From NCBI GenBank assembly GCA_910575435.1, contig CAJTGI010000018.1, positions 1-62,052 on the forward strand: 62,052 nt of DNA. Direction: 5' to 3'. Positions within the stretch are counted from its first letter, which is position 1, and the number at the start of each line of letters is the position of its first letter. The stretch is from Clostridiaceae bacterium (lineage in GTDB: Bacteria > Bacillota > Clostridia > Lachnospirales > Lachnospiraceae). The notes below the pieces were generated by a model that had not been told where the DNA came from, searched no databases, and saw nothing but the letters and a program-made list of their open reading frames with translations. The translations under genes were made by a program, and so were the position numbers. Positions 8,433 through 17,658 of this stretch are shown in pieces.

Positions 8433-11009
8433 ATGAACATTAGCAGATTTACGCAGAAGTCTCAGGAAGTGATGCAAAATACGGAAAAGGTTGCCATGGA
8501 TTATGGCAATCAGGAAATTGGGCAGGATCATTTTCTGGTGGCTATGCTGCAGGTGGAGGACAGCCTGATTCGCAAGTTGATTGAGAAGATGGGGATTTCT
8601 CCCGAAGCCTTTCTGGCCCAAGTGGAGGGAATCCTGAATAAACGGCCAAAAGTTTCCGGGGGCGATTTGCGCATTGACAAGTATCTGAATGAGACGCTGG
8701 TGTATGCGGAGGATGAGGCGAAGCGAATGGGGGACGAGTATGTTTCTGTGGAGCATCTGTTCCTTAGTTTGTTGGCCCACCCCAGCAGGGAAGTGAAGGA
8801 ACTTCTGAGAGAGTGCGGCATCACGAGGGAACGTTTTCTCCAGGTTCTTTCTGAGGTTCGGGGAAATCAGCGCGTCACCAGCGATAATCCGGAGGCTACC
8901 TACGATACGCTGGAAAAATATGGCTCTGATTTGGTGGAGCGTGCCAAGGACGGCAAGCTGGACCCGGTGATTGGAAGGGATGAGGAGATCAGGAATGTCA
9001 TTCGCATCCTGTCCCGGAAGACTAAGAATAATCCCGTTCTTATAGGAGAGCCGGGCGTGGGAAAGACTGCCGCCGTGGAGGGATTGGCCCACCGGATTGT
9101 CAAGGGGGATGTGCCCGAGGGGTTGAAGGATAAGAAGGTATTTGCCCTGGATATGGGGGCTCTTGTGGCGGGGGCTAAGTATCGGGGAGAGTTTGAGGAG
9201 CGTCTGAAGGCGGTGTTGGAAGAGGTGAAGAAGAGTGACGGGCAGATCATTCTCTTTATCGATGAATTGCATACCATTGTAGGGGCGGGCAAGACTGACG
9301 GCGCCATGGATGCGGGAAATATGCTAAAGCCCATGCTTGCCAGAGGAGAACTGCACTGCATTGGGGCCACTACCTTGGATGAGTACCGCATGTACATCGA
9401 GAAGGATCCTGCTCTGGAGAGGCGGTTCCAGCCTGTCATGGTGGATGAGCCGACGGTGGAGGATACCATATCCATCCTGCGGGGGCTGAAAGACCGCTAT
9501 GAGGTATTTCACGGCGTGAAGATTACGGATGCTTCCCTGGTGGCGGCGGCTACTTTGTCAAACAGATATATTTCCGATCGTTTTCTGCCCGACAAGGCCA
9601 TTGATCTGGTGGACGAGGCATGTGCTATGATTAAGACGGAACTGGACAGCATGCCGGCAGAACTGGATGAAATTCGGCGGCGGATTATGCAGATGGAGAT
9701 TGAGGAGGCGGCGTTAAAGAAGGAGACGGACCGATTGTCCGGGGAGCGTCTGGACCAGCTGCAGAAGGAATTGGCGGAACTCCGGGATGGCTTCCATGAG
9801 AAGAAAGCCCGGTGGGATCGGGAGAAGGCATCTGTGGATGAGGTCAATGCGCTGAAAGAACAATTGGATGCCCTGCATACTGAAATGGATGCGGCTAAGC
9901 GGGACTATGATTTGAACAAGTTGGCTGAGTTGCAGTATGGAAAACTGCCGGAATTGGAAAAGCAGCTGGAAGTGGCGGAAGATCAGGCGAAGGCTGAGAA
10001 TCGCACATTGGTGCAGGAGAGCGTGACGGAGGAAGAGATTGCCAAGATTATTTCTCGGTGGACTGGGATTCCTGTGGCGAAGCTTTCCGAGGGCGAGCGG
10101 GAAAAGACGCTGCATCTGGAGGAGGAACTTCACAGGCGGGTAGTGGGACAGGAAGAGGGCGTCTCGCTGGTGAGCGAGGCTATTATTCGCTCCAAGGCTG
10201 GGATCAAGGATCCAGGAAAACCCATTGGCTCTTTTCTCTTTCTGGGGCCTACCGGAGTGGGCAAGACAGAACTTGCCAAGACTCTTGCCGCCAGCCTTTT
10301 TGACGATGAGAGCAATATGGTGAGGATCGACATGAGCGAATATATGGAGAAGTACAGCGTTGCCAGGCTGATTGGCGCGCCTCCCGGATACGTGGGGTAT
10401 GAGGAGGGGGGCCAGCTGACGGAAGCGGTGCGCAGAAAGCCTTACTCCGTGGTTCTCTTTGACGAAATCGAGAAGGCCCATCCCGATGTGTTCAACGTGC
10501 TGCTGCAGGTACTGGATGACGGCAGGATTACAGATTCTCAAGGAAGAACGGTGGACTTTAAGAACACCATAATCATTCTTACCTCGAATATTGGTTCCGC
10601 ATATTTGCTGGAGGGGGTGGATGATGCAGGGAATATCAGCGAGGAGGCCAGAGACCAGACCATGGCAGAACTGCGGGCAAGTTTTCGCCCGGAATTTTTG
10701 AACCGCCTGGATGAAATGATTCTCTTCAAGCCTTTGACTAAAAGCAATATTTCTTCTATTATTCATCTTCTGATGAAAGAGTTGAATGAGCGGGTCAGAG
10801 ACAAGGAGATTCAGGTGGAATTGACGGAGGAGGCCGTGGCGTTTATCGCAGGGCAAGCCTATGAGCCTGCCTTCGGTGCCAGGCCGCTGAAACGTTATCT
10901 GCAAAAGAATGTGGAGACCCTTCTGGCCAGGAAGATTCTGGCGGACGAGGTTCAGATGGGAGACATTGTGACGATTGACGCAGTGGATGGGAAATTGCTG
11001 GCAAAGTAA
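8433..11009 (+). CDS. clpB: ATP-dependent disaggregase ClpB
   Basis: Hexameric Hsp100 chaperone that pulls proteins out of aggregates with DnaK. About 858 residues, normal for ClpB. Order: Clp N-domain (1-145), first AAA domain with Walker A GEPGVGKT at 205-212, the coiled-coil middle domain typical of ClpB (about 400-525), second AAA domain with Walker A GPTGVGKT from residue 605, and the D2 small domain. The start is ATG 8433 after GGGGGGA; an in-frame ATG 15 bases earlier lacks a site. It sits after hsp20 and the CIRCE element, so HrcA control is likely. Confidence 0.97.
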   Translation: MNISRFTQKSQEVMQNTEKVAMDYGNQEIGQDHFLVAMLQVEDSLIRKLIEKMGISPEAFLAQVEGILNKRPKVSGGDLRIDKYLNETLVYAEDEAKRMGDEYVSVEHLFLSLLAHPSREVKELLRECGITRERFLQVLSEVRGNQRVTSDNPEATYDTLEKYGSDLVERAKDGKLDPVIGRDEEIRNVIRILSRKTKNNPVLIGEPGVGKTAAVEGLAHRIVKGDVPEGLKDKKVFALDMGALVAGAKYRGEFEERLKAVLEEVKKSDGQIILFIDELHTIVGAGKTDGAMDAGNMLKPMLARGELHCIGATTLDEYRMYIEKDPALERRFQPVMVDEPTVEDTISILRGLKDRYEVFHGVKITDASLVAAATLSNRYISDRFLPDKAIDLVDEACAMIKTELDSMPAELDEIRRRIMQMEIEEAALKKETDRLSGERLDQLQKELAELRDGFHEKKARWDREKASVDEVNALKEQLDALHTEMDAAKRDYDLNKLAELQYGKLPELEKQLEVAEDQAKAENRTLVQESVTEEEIAKIISRWTGIPVAKLSEGEREKTLHLEEELHRRVVGQEEGVSLVSEAIIRSKAGIKDPGKPIGSFLFLGPTGVGKTELAKTLAASLFDDESNMVRIDMSEYMEKYSVARLIGAPPGYVGYEEGGQLTEAVRRKPYSVVLFDEIEKAHPDVFNVLLQVLDDGRITDSQGRTVDFKNTIIILTSNIGSAYLLEGVDDAGNISEEARDQTMAELRASFRPEFLNRLDEMILFKPLTKSNISSIIHLLMKELNERVRDKEIQVELTEEAVAFIAGQAYEPAFGARPLKRYLQKNVETLLARKILADEVQMGDIVTIDAVDGKLLAK

Positions 11010-11014
11010 TGGGG

Positions 11015-11527
11015 TTAATCAGTTAGTTGCCGGATATCAATTTTTTCCAGAGCCAGCAGCGCAGTTTTTTTATCCAGCCCTCCGCCATACCCTGTTAGAT
11101 TTCCCTTTGCTCCCACTACTCTGTGGCAGGGAATGATGATGGAAATATTATTGCGTCCCACTGCGCCGCCTATTGCCTGGGCGGCCATTCGGGGGATGCC
11201 TTTCTGCCTGGCGATTTCCTTTGCGATTTGTCCATAAGTGGTAGTTTTTCCGTAGGGAATTTCTTTCAGAATTGTCCAGACATCGAGTTGAAAGGGAGTG
11301 CCCATCATATGGATGGGAGGCAGGAAGCGGGGCTCTCTGCCGGAGAAGTAGATTGTCAGCCATTCTTTTGCCTGTTCAAGAATGGGCGTGTCTCTCTCCT
11401 CCTGCTCTGAGTCGAGACAGTCTGCGTAATATTTTGATCCGTCGAACCAGAGTCCGGTCAGACCCACATCGTCAGCGGCAAGGAGGAGATTGCCTATGGG
11501 CGAATCGAAATGATTGGTATATTGCAT
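11015..11527 (-). CDS. ogt: Methylated-DNA--protein-cysteine methyltransferase
   Basis: Removes alkyl groups from O6-alkylguanine in DNA by irreversible transfer to its own cysteine. 170 residues; the active site IIPCHRVVG has Cys134, and the helix-turn-helix-like segment with YGKTTTYGQIAKEIA precedes it. N-terminal part is the usual Ogt ribonuclease-like domain. Start ATG follows AAGGGG. Convergent with clpB with only five bases between stops. The putative promoter at 11604-11609 overlaps the region of the divergent riboswitch promoter. Confidence 0.95.
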   Translation of the reverse strand: MQYTNHFDSPIGNLLLAADDVGLTGLWFDGSKYYADCLDSEQEERDTPILEQAKEWLTIYFSGREPRFLPPIHMMGTPFQLDVWTILKEIPYGKTTTYGQIAKEIARQKGIPRMAAQAIGGAVGRNNISIIIPCHRVVGAKGNLTGYGGGLDKKTALLALEKIDIRQLTD

Positions 11528-11603
11528 TTGGCATCCCCTTTCTTCTTAATTATGCCTCTTTCTGCATGCCATGGGCTGGCGTGCAGGAACAGGCATTTTT
11601 TAG

Positions 11604-11609
11604 ATTATA
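11604..11609 (-). promoter_or_regulatory. Probable extended -10 of the ogt promoter
   Basis: On the minus strand a TATAAT preceded by TGC, 77 bases before the ogt start. No good -35 is seen at 17 bases, which an extended -10 can compensate. Confidence 0.4.
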
Positions 11610-11626
11610 GCACAAATATTCATGCA

Positions 11627-11655
11627 TTGCACTTTTAGGGTGAAAATGCTACAAT
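11627..11655 (+). promoter_or_regulatory. Promoter of the cobalamin riboswitch transcript
   Basis: TTGCAC (11627-11632), 17-base spacer, TACAAT (11650-11655). It would start RNA just before the riboswitch aptamer. Confidence 0.7.
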
Positions 11656-11669
11656 AGCAAAGTTATCAG

Positions 11670-12130
11670 TGCTCTGCTTCCATTGCGCCGTGTTTCTGGG
11701 AACAGGCTGGGCAGTGGGAGGCAGACTGAAAAGGGAATGCCGTGAAAGGCGGCAGCAGCCCCCGCTACTGTAAGGATGGCTGGATTGTGCGGACAGGGAC
11801 ATGAGAAACGGTTCCTTGACGTGCGCCAGCGCAGAAGATTTTATAGCAGAAATGGATAAGTCGTCAGAGAGTCACGAACGATGCCGGACAGTTTCATGGT
11901 CATGGAGGCAGCCATGATTAAGATTGGATTTGCTTTGAAAGATCGGCTCGCTGTCAGGTTTTTGCCGCCAGAGTCTGATTTTCTGTTGGAGTAAAAGTTT
12001 CTGTGGAAAGCCCACTGTGGATGGGCGCGCCAATTAAGACGGATTGTTTAGATATGCAAGGGTGCGACATTCATGGGAAGGGAAGTTTTCTGAAGTCATA
12101 AGCCAGGAGACCTGCTGGTAACATGCGACG
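11670..12130 (+). ncRNA. Cobalamin (B12) riboswitch with a long internal insertion
   Basis: The conserved aptamer core is visible: AAAAGGGAA at about 11729, GTGAA, then GCCCCCGCTACTGT ending near 11771; CCCACTG near 12011; GGGAAGG near 12076; and the 3' B12 box AAGCCAGGAGACCTGC around 12100-12115. A strong 5' stem pairs 11674-11686 with about 11711-11724. These are the landmarks of adenosylcobalamin-type riboswitches. The part between CTACTGT and CCCACTG is about 240 bases, far longer than the usual few tens of bases. A short hairpin (12134-12140/12146-12152) after the B12 box could take part in expression control. The next gene encodes a secreted protein with a cobalamin-carrier-like domain. 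Confidence 0.92.
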
Positions 12131-12256
12131 TGAAAATCCCGGTGGGGGATTTGTGTGCCAGAAAATGCAATTGGTCGCCATCACATGGGGAATTGTATGT
12201 GGATGCAACCGATAGGAAGGACTGGCGTTCGCAATAATTTCAGAAAGGAAGAGAAG

Positions 12257-14320
12257 ATGAGAGCAAAAAAAGTGTTAAGCACGGTGCTGGCTATTGCATT
12301 GGTGCTGGGTTCTTCCGCAGCATTTATCAAGCGGGATTCCAGCGGGGCAGAAGCGGCAGAGAAGATGGTAGTGTATGTGGCGGCAGAGGGAACGGCGGCA
12401 GATGCCGCTGTGAAGATTGACAAGACGGCGGTTCAGGTGTCGGAGGGGGACACGGCGGAAGTGGCTGTCAAGAAGGTGCTGGATAAGTATTATAAGGATG
12501 ATTACGAATATAGCAATGGATTTTTAAGTTCCATTGGAAATTTGTCCGGTTCCACCGAGGAGCCTTGGGTGTACTGGGGCTTTAGGGTCAATGGAGCGGA
12601 ACCGCAGAATCCAGCCACTGGCTGGGGATTTGGCATCGGAGACTATCCGCTGCAGGCGAATGATCAGATTAGTTTGGTGTACGGTACATTTGAAGATATG
12701 CCAGCACAGTGTTCCTGTTATGACAATGATACCAGCAAAAAGCCAGATCAGGCGGCAGTATTGAGGAATGCCGAGGCACAGGAAAAACTGCTGGCAGGGA
12801 AGATATATGATGTAAATTTTAAAAAGGGGGCGTATGTGCCGGGAATTGAGGATACTGATAGTCTTTACGCAGTATTTTCTCTGGTGCAGTCGGGCTTTGA
12901 GGCAAATGCATTTTATGACGACGTGTGCAAGAAGGTTTTGTCCCAGTTGCAGGGAATGAAGGAGCAGGGGAAGATTTATGATCCTGCCACGGGGAAGGAG
13001 ACCACCCTCTCCTCCTATGAGGGAAACCGATATGTATTAATCAATTATACCAAGATTGCCTTGGTGCTGTCTGCGCTGGGCGTGGATATCACCAAGGCGG
13101 GGGGCGTGAACCTGGCGGAGAAAATCACGGACAGATCCCTGTATGACGTGGCCAATGCTACTACTTTTACAAGGGAAGCGTTGATCCTCTTTGCCATGCA
13201 AGCCTCCGGGGCGGCGTGGAGCGCAGGGGATGGGCATGTGACGGAAAAGGAGCTGGTGGGCAATTTGCTGGCTGACGTGGATGGTCAGATTGGCATGGCG
13301 GCAGACTTGGGAAACCAGTGGGGGACTACGCTGGATTCTGCGGCTATGTCCGTGCAGGCGTTGGCGCCTTATGTCTCCAAAAGTGTGGAGGGCGTGGACA
13401 GCAGGGAAGTGAAAAAGGCTTGTGAAAAGGTGATGGAAATGCTCTCTGCCATGCAGGACAACCAGACGGGCGGCTTTCCGGGAGCCAGCGACAATGCATG
13501 GACGCTAGCCCAGTGCATGATTACCGTGGGGCTTCTGAAGGATAATCCCCTGACGGATGCCGCCTTTGTAAAAAATGGAAAAACATTGTTTGAGGCATCT
13601 GGAAAATATGTGGATGCGGAGAAGGGAATCGTGGATGAAAATTTGGTGGGAGGAGAATATGCTTATCAGCCGGATCAGCTGCTCCGAGGAATGACTTCCT
13701 GCCTTCGCAGGGTAGATGGCATCAGCCTGTTTGATGTGACTGACTCAGGCTATCGGGCTGATGCGAAGTACATTCTGCTAACTGAGGCAAATGTCAAGGC
13801 GATTGCAGATCAAGCCTATACGGGAAATGCTGTCAAGCCGAAGGTTACGGTTGCCGTATCGGGGAAGGAACTGACGGAGGGGAAGGATTATGCCCTGTCT
13901 TACCACGATCATGTAAAGGTAGGCAATGCCTATGTCTTGGTGTCTGGCATGGGAGATTACCGAGGGACGGCGAAAGCGGCCTTTAAGATTGTAACAGCTA
14001 TCGAGAAACCCTCCAAAGTGCCAGAAAAGGTAATCAAGCTAAAGAAACCTGTCATTAAGAAAATCATTTCTAAGAGAAAGACATTGACAGTCCGATTTGG
14101 CAAGGTGAAGGATGCTGAGAGGTATGTGGTTCAGATTGCAAGGGATCGAAAGTTTAAGAAGAACGTCAGGAAAAAGACAGTGAAATCTGTCAAAGCCATT
14201 ACATTTAACAAGTTGAAGGCGGGAAAGAAATATTATGTGCGGGTGAGGGCATACAAGGATACAGGGAAGAAGGTAAAAAGCAGTTATAGCAAAGTAAAGT
14301 CTAAAAAGGTAAAGAAGTAG
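12257..14320 (+). CDS. Secreted transcobalamin/intrinsic-factor-like protein (DUF4430 + alpha-barrel + Ig-like + FN3-like)
   Basis: Probable extracellular corrinoid-binding protein, 687 residues from ATG 12257 (preceded by AAAGGAAGAG; a frame open further upstream has no such site). Residues 1-35 are a signal peptide. Residues about 37-145 match the DUF4430 fold, the beta domain of intrinsic factor and transcobalamin (PWVYWGFRVNGAEP). Residues about 185-490 are helical repeats of the prenyltransferase/alpha6-alpha6 barrel type (GGFPGASDNAWTLAQ). Residues 505-580 look like a bacterial Ig-like domain and 598-687 like a very Lys-rich FN3-type domain. In human intrinsic factor the barrel comes first and the beta domain last; here the order is reversed. 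The B12 riboswitch directly upstream supports a role in corrinoid capture. Ligand binding itself is inferred. No LPXTG anchor or lipobox is present. Confidence 0.82.
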   Translation: MRAKKVLSTVLAIALVLGSSAAFIKRDSSGAEAAEKMVVYVAAEGTAADAAVKIDKTAVQVSEGDTAEVAVKKVLDKYYKDDYEYSNGFLSSIGNLSGSTEEPWVYWGFRVNGAEPQNPATGWGFGIGDYPLQANDQISLVYGTFEDMPAQCSCYDNDTSKKPDQAAVLRNAEAQEKLLAGKIYDVNFKKGAYVPGIEDTDSLYAVFSLVQSGFEANAFYDDVCKKVLSQLQGMKEQGKIYDPATGKETTLSSYEGNRYVLINYTKIALVLSALGVDITKAGGVNLAEKITDRSLYDVANATTFTREALILFAMQASGAAWSAGDGHVTEKELVGNLLADVDGQIGMAADLGNQWGTTLDSAAMSVQALAPYVSKSVEGVDSREVKKACEKVMEMLSAMQDNQTGGFPGASDNAWTLAQCMITVGLLKDNPLTDAAFVKNGKTLFEASGKYVDAEKGIVDENLVGGEYAYQPDQLLRGMTSCLRRVDGISLFDVTDSGYRADAKYILLTEANVKAIADQAYTGNAVKPKVTVAVSGKELTEGKDYALSYHDHVKVGNAYVLVSGMGDYRGTAKAAFKIVTAIEKPSKVPEKVIKLKKPVIKKIISKRKTLTVRFGKVKDAERYVVQIARDRKFKKNVRKKTVKSVKAITFNKLKAGKKYYVRVRAYKDTGKKVKSSYSKVKSKKVKK

Positions 14321-14345
14321 CAGATTATTGCATGACTTGGTGGGG

Positions 14346-14384
14346 ATTATGGGAGGCAAGGGAAGGATCGCTTGCCTCCATAAT
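14346..14384 (+). terminator. Strong hairpin after the B12-regulated gene
   Basis: ATTATGG-G-AGGCAAG (14346-14360) pairs with 14371-14384 with one bulged G. It begins 25 bases after the stop. No long T-run follows, so termination may be partial and the next gene may be read through. Confidence 0.55.
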
Positions 14385-14442
14385 TTAGGTAGAACTTTGG
14401 CAGTGAGACAAATGGTTGCGTTAGAAAATAGGAATAGATTAT

Positions 14443-15450
14443 ATGAAGAAAAATATTTTATGCATGATTAGTGCGTTGGCAGTAATGCTGAGTTTCTGGG
14501 GGTGTGGCTCCCCCAGAAACCTTAAAAAAGATGATAGGCTTAAGGTAGTGGCCACGGTCTTTGCGGAGTACGACTTTCTCAGGCAGATCGGGGGAGATGC
14601 CATCAATTTGTCCATGCTCATGCTGCCGGGGGCAGATATTCACACTTTTGATCCCACGCCTAAGGACATGAAGACGGTCCAGGATGCGGATATGTTTGTC
14701 ACAGTGGGCGGGGAATCGGACGCCTGGGCCGATACCATCATAGAGTCAGTGGACAATGAGGGTCTGGAATGCGTTCGTCTGATGGACCTGGTAGACCAGG
14801 TGGTAGAGGAAGAAATCGTAGAGGGGATGGAAGTGCAGGATCATGATGATGAGGAGCATCAGGAGGACGCGGATGGCCATGGAGACGAGGATGCTGGGAG
14901 TCATGAGGAAGAGAAGGAATTTGATGAGCATGTGTGGACTTCGCCCCAAAATGCCATGCAGATTGTGGAAAGGTTATGTGACAAATTATCTCGATTAGAT
15001 GAGAAAAATGCAGGTCTGTATCAAAATAATGCAGAAAGATATTTAAAGAAACTAGAAAAACTAGATCAGAAATTCACCAAGGTGGTGTCTAGCAGCAAGC
15101 GCAGGGAGATTGTGGTGGCAGACAGATTCCCATTCCGTTATTTTGCGGATGCCTATGGGTTGAAGTATTATGCCGCCTATCCCGGATGCTCTACCCAGAC
15201 GGGGGCTAGCGTGGAGACCATCGCATTTTTAATTGATAAAGTGAAAGAAGATAAAATTCCCGTGGTATTTCACATGGAACTTTCCAGCGAGCTGATGTGC
15301 AATACCATCTGTGATGAGACTGGTGCGAAAAAGGCACAACTGAACGCAGTCCACAATATCAGCAAGAGAAATTTTGACAGGGGCATCGGATATCTGGAGC
15401 TGATGGAAAAAAACGTGGATGTACTCCGGGAGGCATTACAGGGTCAGTGA
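14443..15450 (+). CDS. ZnuA/TroA-like metal-binding lipoprotein (orphan ABC substrate-binding protein)
   Basis: Extracellular metal-binding lipoprotein of class III solute-binding proteins, 335 residues. The N terminus is a lipoprotein signal with lipobox LSFWGCGS. Metal ligands typical of the family appear as GADIHTFDPTP and FDEHVWTSP, with a His/Asp/Glu-rich loop between them (HDDEEHQEDADGHGD and on), as in zinc importers. The third usual His motif is replaced by ADRFPFRYF, seen in some Clostridial and actinobacterial members, and CDETGA supplies the last acid. No permease or ATPase gene is nearby, so it must borrow a transporter or act as a metal store. It follows the B12-regulated gene by 122 bases; joint expression and a cobalt link are only possibilities. 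Confidence 0.85.
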   Translation: MKKNILCMISALAVMLSFWGCGSPRNLKKDDRLKVVATVFAEYDFLRQIGGDAINLSMLMLPGADIHTFDPTPKDMKTVQDADMFVTVGGESDAWADTIIESVDNEGLECVRLMDLVDQVVEEEIVEGMEVQDHDDEEHQEDADGHGDEDAGSHEEEKEFDEHVWTSPQNAMQIVERLCDKLSRLDEKNAGLYQNNAERYLKKLEKLDQKFTKVVSSSKRREIVVADRFPFRYFADAYGLKYYAAYPGCSTQTGASVETIAFLIDKVKEDKIPVVFHMELSSELMCNTICDETGAKKAQLNAVHNISKRNFDRGIGYLELMEKNVDVLREALQGQ

Positions 15451-16740
15451 AAAGATAGCCCAATTCTTGTCTTCATGGAAGATGCAGTCCGCGCTTACCA
15501 TTCCCCCCAACTTGTTCACCTGGCTTAATAGTTCCGACAGACCATATCCATGGGGCATGGCGAATTCCGGCTTGGGATGGGATTCGTTGGTCTTCGTGCT
15601 GTAGCCTTTCTGGAAGAAGCACTTAAATTCATCCTGTAAAATAAAGTGATCCACTGGATTCTGCACTTCATAATAAAATACGTCCTCTTGATTTGCCAGA
15701 GTGATATAGATGTACTCTCCCGGCGAAGTGGCCTCGATGGCATTCTGGGTGAGGATGTGGAGGAAATCCACAATAATATGCTCAGATACCTTGCACTTTA
15801 ATTCAGGGCTTGGAATATCATAGAGCATGGTAATGTCTTTTTTTTCTGCCATGGTGGTGAGATTGTACAGGGTGCTGGCAACCAATGGCATATTTAAGCC
15901 CAATAGAGGATAGCATTTATGGACGGTGTTGTATTTCTTCGTGTATTTGAGCAGCGATTCCCGCAGGGAATCATAGTCATGGCAAACATTTACCAGCGTG
16001 GCAATGGACTGGAGCCGGTTCGTATACTCGTGTTGGTTTGAGCGGATATCGCTGATCAGCGTCTCCAGCAGTGGCTTATTTTTCTCATAGACCAGCAGAG
16101 CCCTCTGCTTTTCTTTCAGCTGATGCTCATAATAAAAGATGCAGATGTTCACGGAAAGCATAAGGAACAAGGATGCAAAGAGCAAGTTCGTAAATTCATA
16201 GATGTCGGTCATATGGGCTTTATAAAACAGGGTTTTCAAAATAATACCCAGATAGGTGTTCAGCACCAAGAATTTAAGAGCAAATCCTCCTGTGAGTATT
16301 TTATGATAGAGAGTGGCACAGGGAGTCAAAAAAGACACCTGCACAATTAGGAGCAGCGTGGTGATGCTACCTACCAACGGCAAGTATACAATAGGCAGGA
16401 TCTTCATTACCGGGGTCAGCAATAGAATAACCAGCCCCTGTATAAATTGCAGGAATATGGTCGTAGGACAGAGCAGAAAAACTGCGGGGATAAGTTTTTT
16501 GCCGCATCTAAAGTAGCAGTATAGGAAAAGTATTATTTGACCGTAAATCAACGCAAATGTGCCGTAGGAATCCGGGAGAGGAGCCATGATAAAGCCAGGG
16601 AGAAAAAAAGTAATATCCAGCCAGTCAGGGATTTTTGGCTTTCCCTGAAAAGATTTCAGTAGAAGAAAAGTGCAGAGGTTTTCAATAAATATGCCGAACA
16701 GGCTCATGGATAATGACATCGCATCCTCCCATCTATGCAA
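15436..16740 (-). CDS. AgrC-like sensor histidine kinase (GHKL)
   Basis: Membrane receptor kinase for an autoinducing peptide, 434 residues. The N-terminal half has six or more hydrophobic segments; the C-terminal half has the GHKL kinase layout: a His-containing SNQHEYTNRLQS, N-box FLHILTQNAIEA and G-box HGYGLSELL. It overlaps the regulator gene upstream by eight bases, so the pair is cotranscribed, and lies divergent from agrB/agrD. Its 3' end overlaps the convergent lipoprotein gene by 15 bases. Confidence 0.88.
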   Translation of the reverse strand: MHRWEDAMSLSMSLFGIFIENLCTFLLLKSFQGKPKIPDWLDITFFLPGFIMAPLPDSYGTFALIYGQIILFLYCYFRCGKKLIPAVFLLCPTTIFLQFIQGLVILLLTPVMKILPIVYLPLVGSITTLLLIVQVSFLTPCATLYHKILTGGFALKFLVLNTYLGIILKTLFYKAHMTDIYEFTNLLFASLFLMLSVNICIFYYEHQLKEKQRALLVYEKNKPLLETLISDIRSNQHEYTNRLQSIATLVNVCHDYDSLRESLLKYTKKYNTVHKCYPLLGLNMPLVASTLYNLTTMAEKKDITMLYDIPSPELKCKVSEHIIVDFLHILTQNAIEATSPGEYIYITLANQEDVFYYEVQNPVDHFILQDEFKCFFQKGYSTKTNESHPKPEFAMPHGYGLSELLSQVNKLGGMVSADCIFHEDKNWAIFSLTL

Positions 16741-17467
16741 GTTGTATACTTTCTAACAGTTTGTCCTTAAATACTCTGCCCACTGGAATGGCATGATTCC
16801 GAATCTGTACATTGGAGCATAGGCTGTCGTAGTTTTCGATTAATCTCGTGTTCACAATGTACTTTCGATGGCATCGGAAGAATGCGTCTCCCAGTTGCTC
16901 CTCCACGGAGGAGAGGGTGTAGTCCCGGGTGACGATCGTGTTTTCCGGGCACACGATCTTCAGAGTATGGCCGTTGGACTCCAGAAAGAGAATGCTGTCT
17001 ATGTATATCCTGTGGGCGATACGCCGGGTATCCCGGACAAAGAAAGTTTCCTGCCGAATGATGTGGGACAGCAGGAGATGCTGCACCTGCTTGGCAATCT
17101 CTCCGCAGTCGTAGGGCTTCTTGATATAATTATAACAGTGAAAGTTATTTAATGCAAATTCGATTTGCTGCTTATTGCTGGTGAGGAAAATCAGGGGCGT
17201 CATCTGATATACCGTGTGGGAACGGATTAACTGGGCGAACTGGAATCCCTCGTGCTTCTTCTCGTTGCTGGAGAGATGGATGTCCAGGAGGAAGAGATGA
17301 AGAAAGGCGTCGTCCAGAATGGAATCCTGTAAAATGAGTTCTGCCTCCTCCAGATTTGTGGCGGAATGGATGATTAGGGAAGGATGAAGTTTCTGGAGAT
17401 GATCCACCAGTTCGATCCTCTGCAGTTCATTATCCTCTACTATCAAAATTCTCTGCTTTTGTTCCAT
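16733..17467 (-). CDS. AgrA-like LytTR response regulator
   Basis: Transcription activator of the agr circuit, 244 residues. Receiver domain in the first 125 residues with the phospho-acceptor in LFLLDIHLS; LytTR DNA-binding domain from about 140 with the family marks CHRKYIVNTRLIENY and FLESNGHTLKI. Start ATG follows AAGGAGGAG. It is expected to bind the direct repeats at 17541-17570 and drive agrBD. The receptor gene follows with an overlap. Confidence 0.9.
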   Translation of the reverse strand: MEQKQRILIVEDNELQRIELVDHLQKLHPSLIIHSATNLEEAELILQDSILDDAFLHLFLLDIHLSSNEKKHEGFQFAQLIRSHTVYQMTPLIFLTSNKQQIEFALNNFHCYNYIKKPYDCGEIAKQVQHLLLSHIIRQETFFVRDTRRIAHRIYIDSILFLESNGHTLKIVCPENTIVTRDYTLSSVEEQLGDAFFRCHRKYIVNTRLIENYDSLCSNVQIRNHAIPVGRVFKDKLLESIQLA

Positions 17468-17502
17468 CTGAATTCTCCTCCTTTTTCGTCATGTATAGTT
17501 CT

Positions 17503-17530
17503 ATTATAGACAGATTTCGTCTTTCGTCAA
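17503..17530 (-). promoter_or_regulatory. Promoter of the agrAC-like operon
   Basis: Minus-strand TTGACG (17530-17525), 16-base spacer, TATAAT (17508-17503), 36 bases before the regulator start. A good consensus, so likely constitutive. Confidence 0.7.
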
Positions 17531-17540
17531 AGCGAAAAAA

Positions 17541-17570
17541 ATGTCGTTCAGGTCGTTTTCTTTGTCGTTG
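17541..17570 (+). promoter_or_regulatory. LytTR direct repeats, putative AgrA site
   Basis: Repeats ATGTCGTTC (17541-17549) and TTGTCGTTG (17562-17570) share TGTCGTT and are separated by 12 bases, giving the 21-bp period known for LytTR-family activators. Another GTCGTT lies between them (17552) and a half site at 17603. They lie in the divergent agr intergenic region upstream of agrB. Confidence 0.6.
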
Positions 17571-17593
17571 GTGACGTGTAGTCTAAAAACCCC

Positions 17594-17620
17594 TTGAAAA
17601 ATGTCGTATCTTGTTATAAA
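17594..17620 (+). promoter_or_regulatory. Putative agrBD promoter
   Basis: TTGAAA (17594-17599) and TATAAA (17615-17620) are separated by only 15 bases. A poor spacing suits a promoter that needs an activator, here AgrA at the repeats 24 bases upstream. Confidence 0.5.
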
Positions 17621-17658
17621 ACAGTACATGAGGGGGGCAGATACTAAGGAGGAAAGCC

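Noticed and set aside
9714-10904. Long minus-strand frame across clpB
   Set aside because: Mirror frame of a highly conserved gene; no family features.
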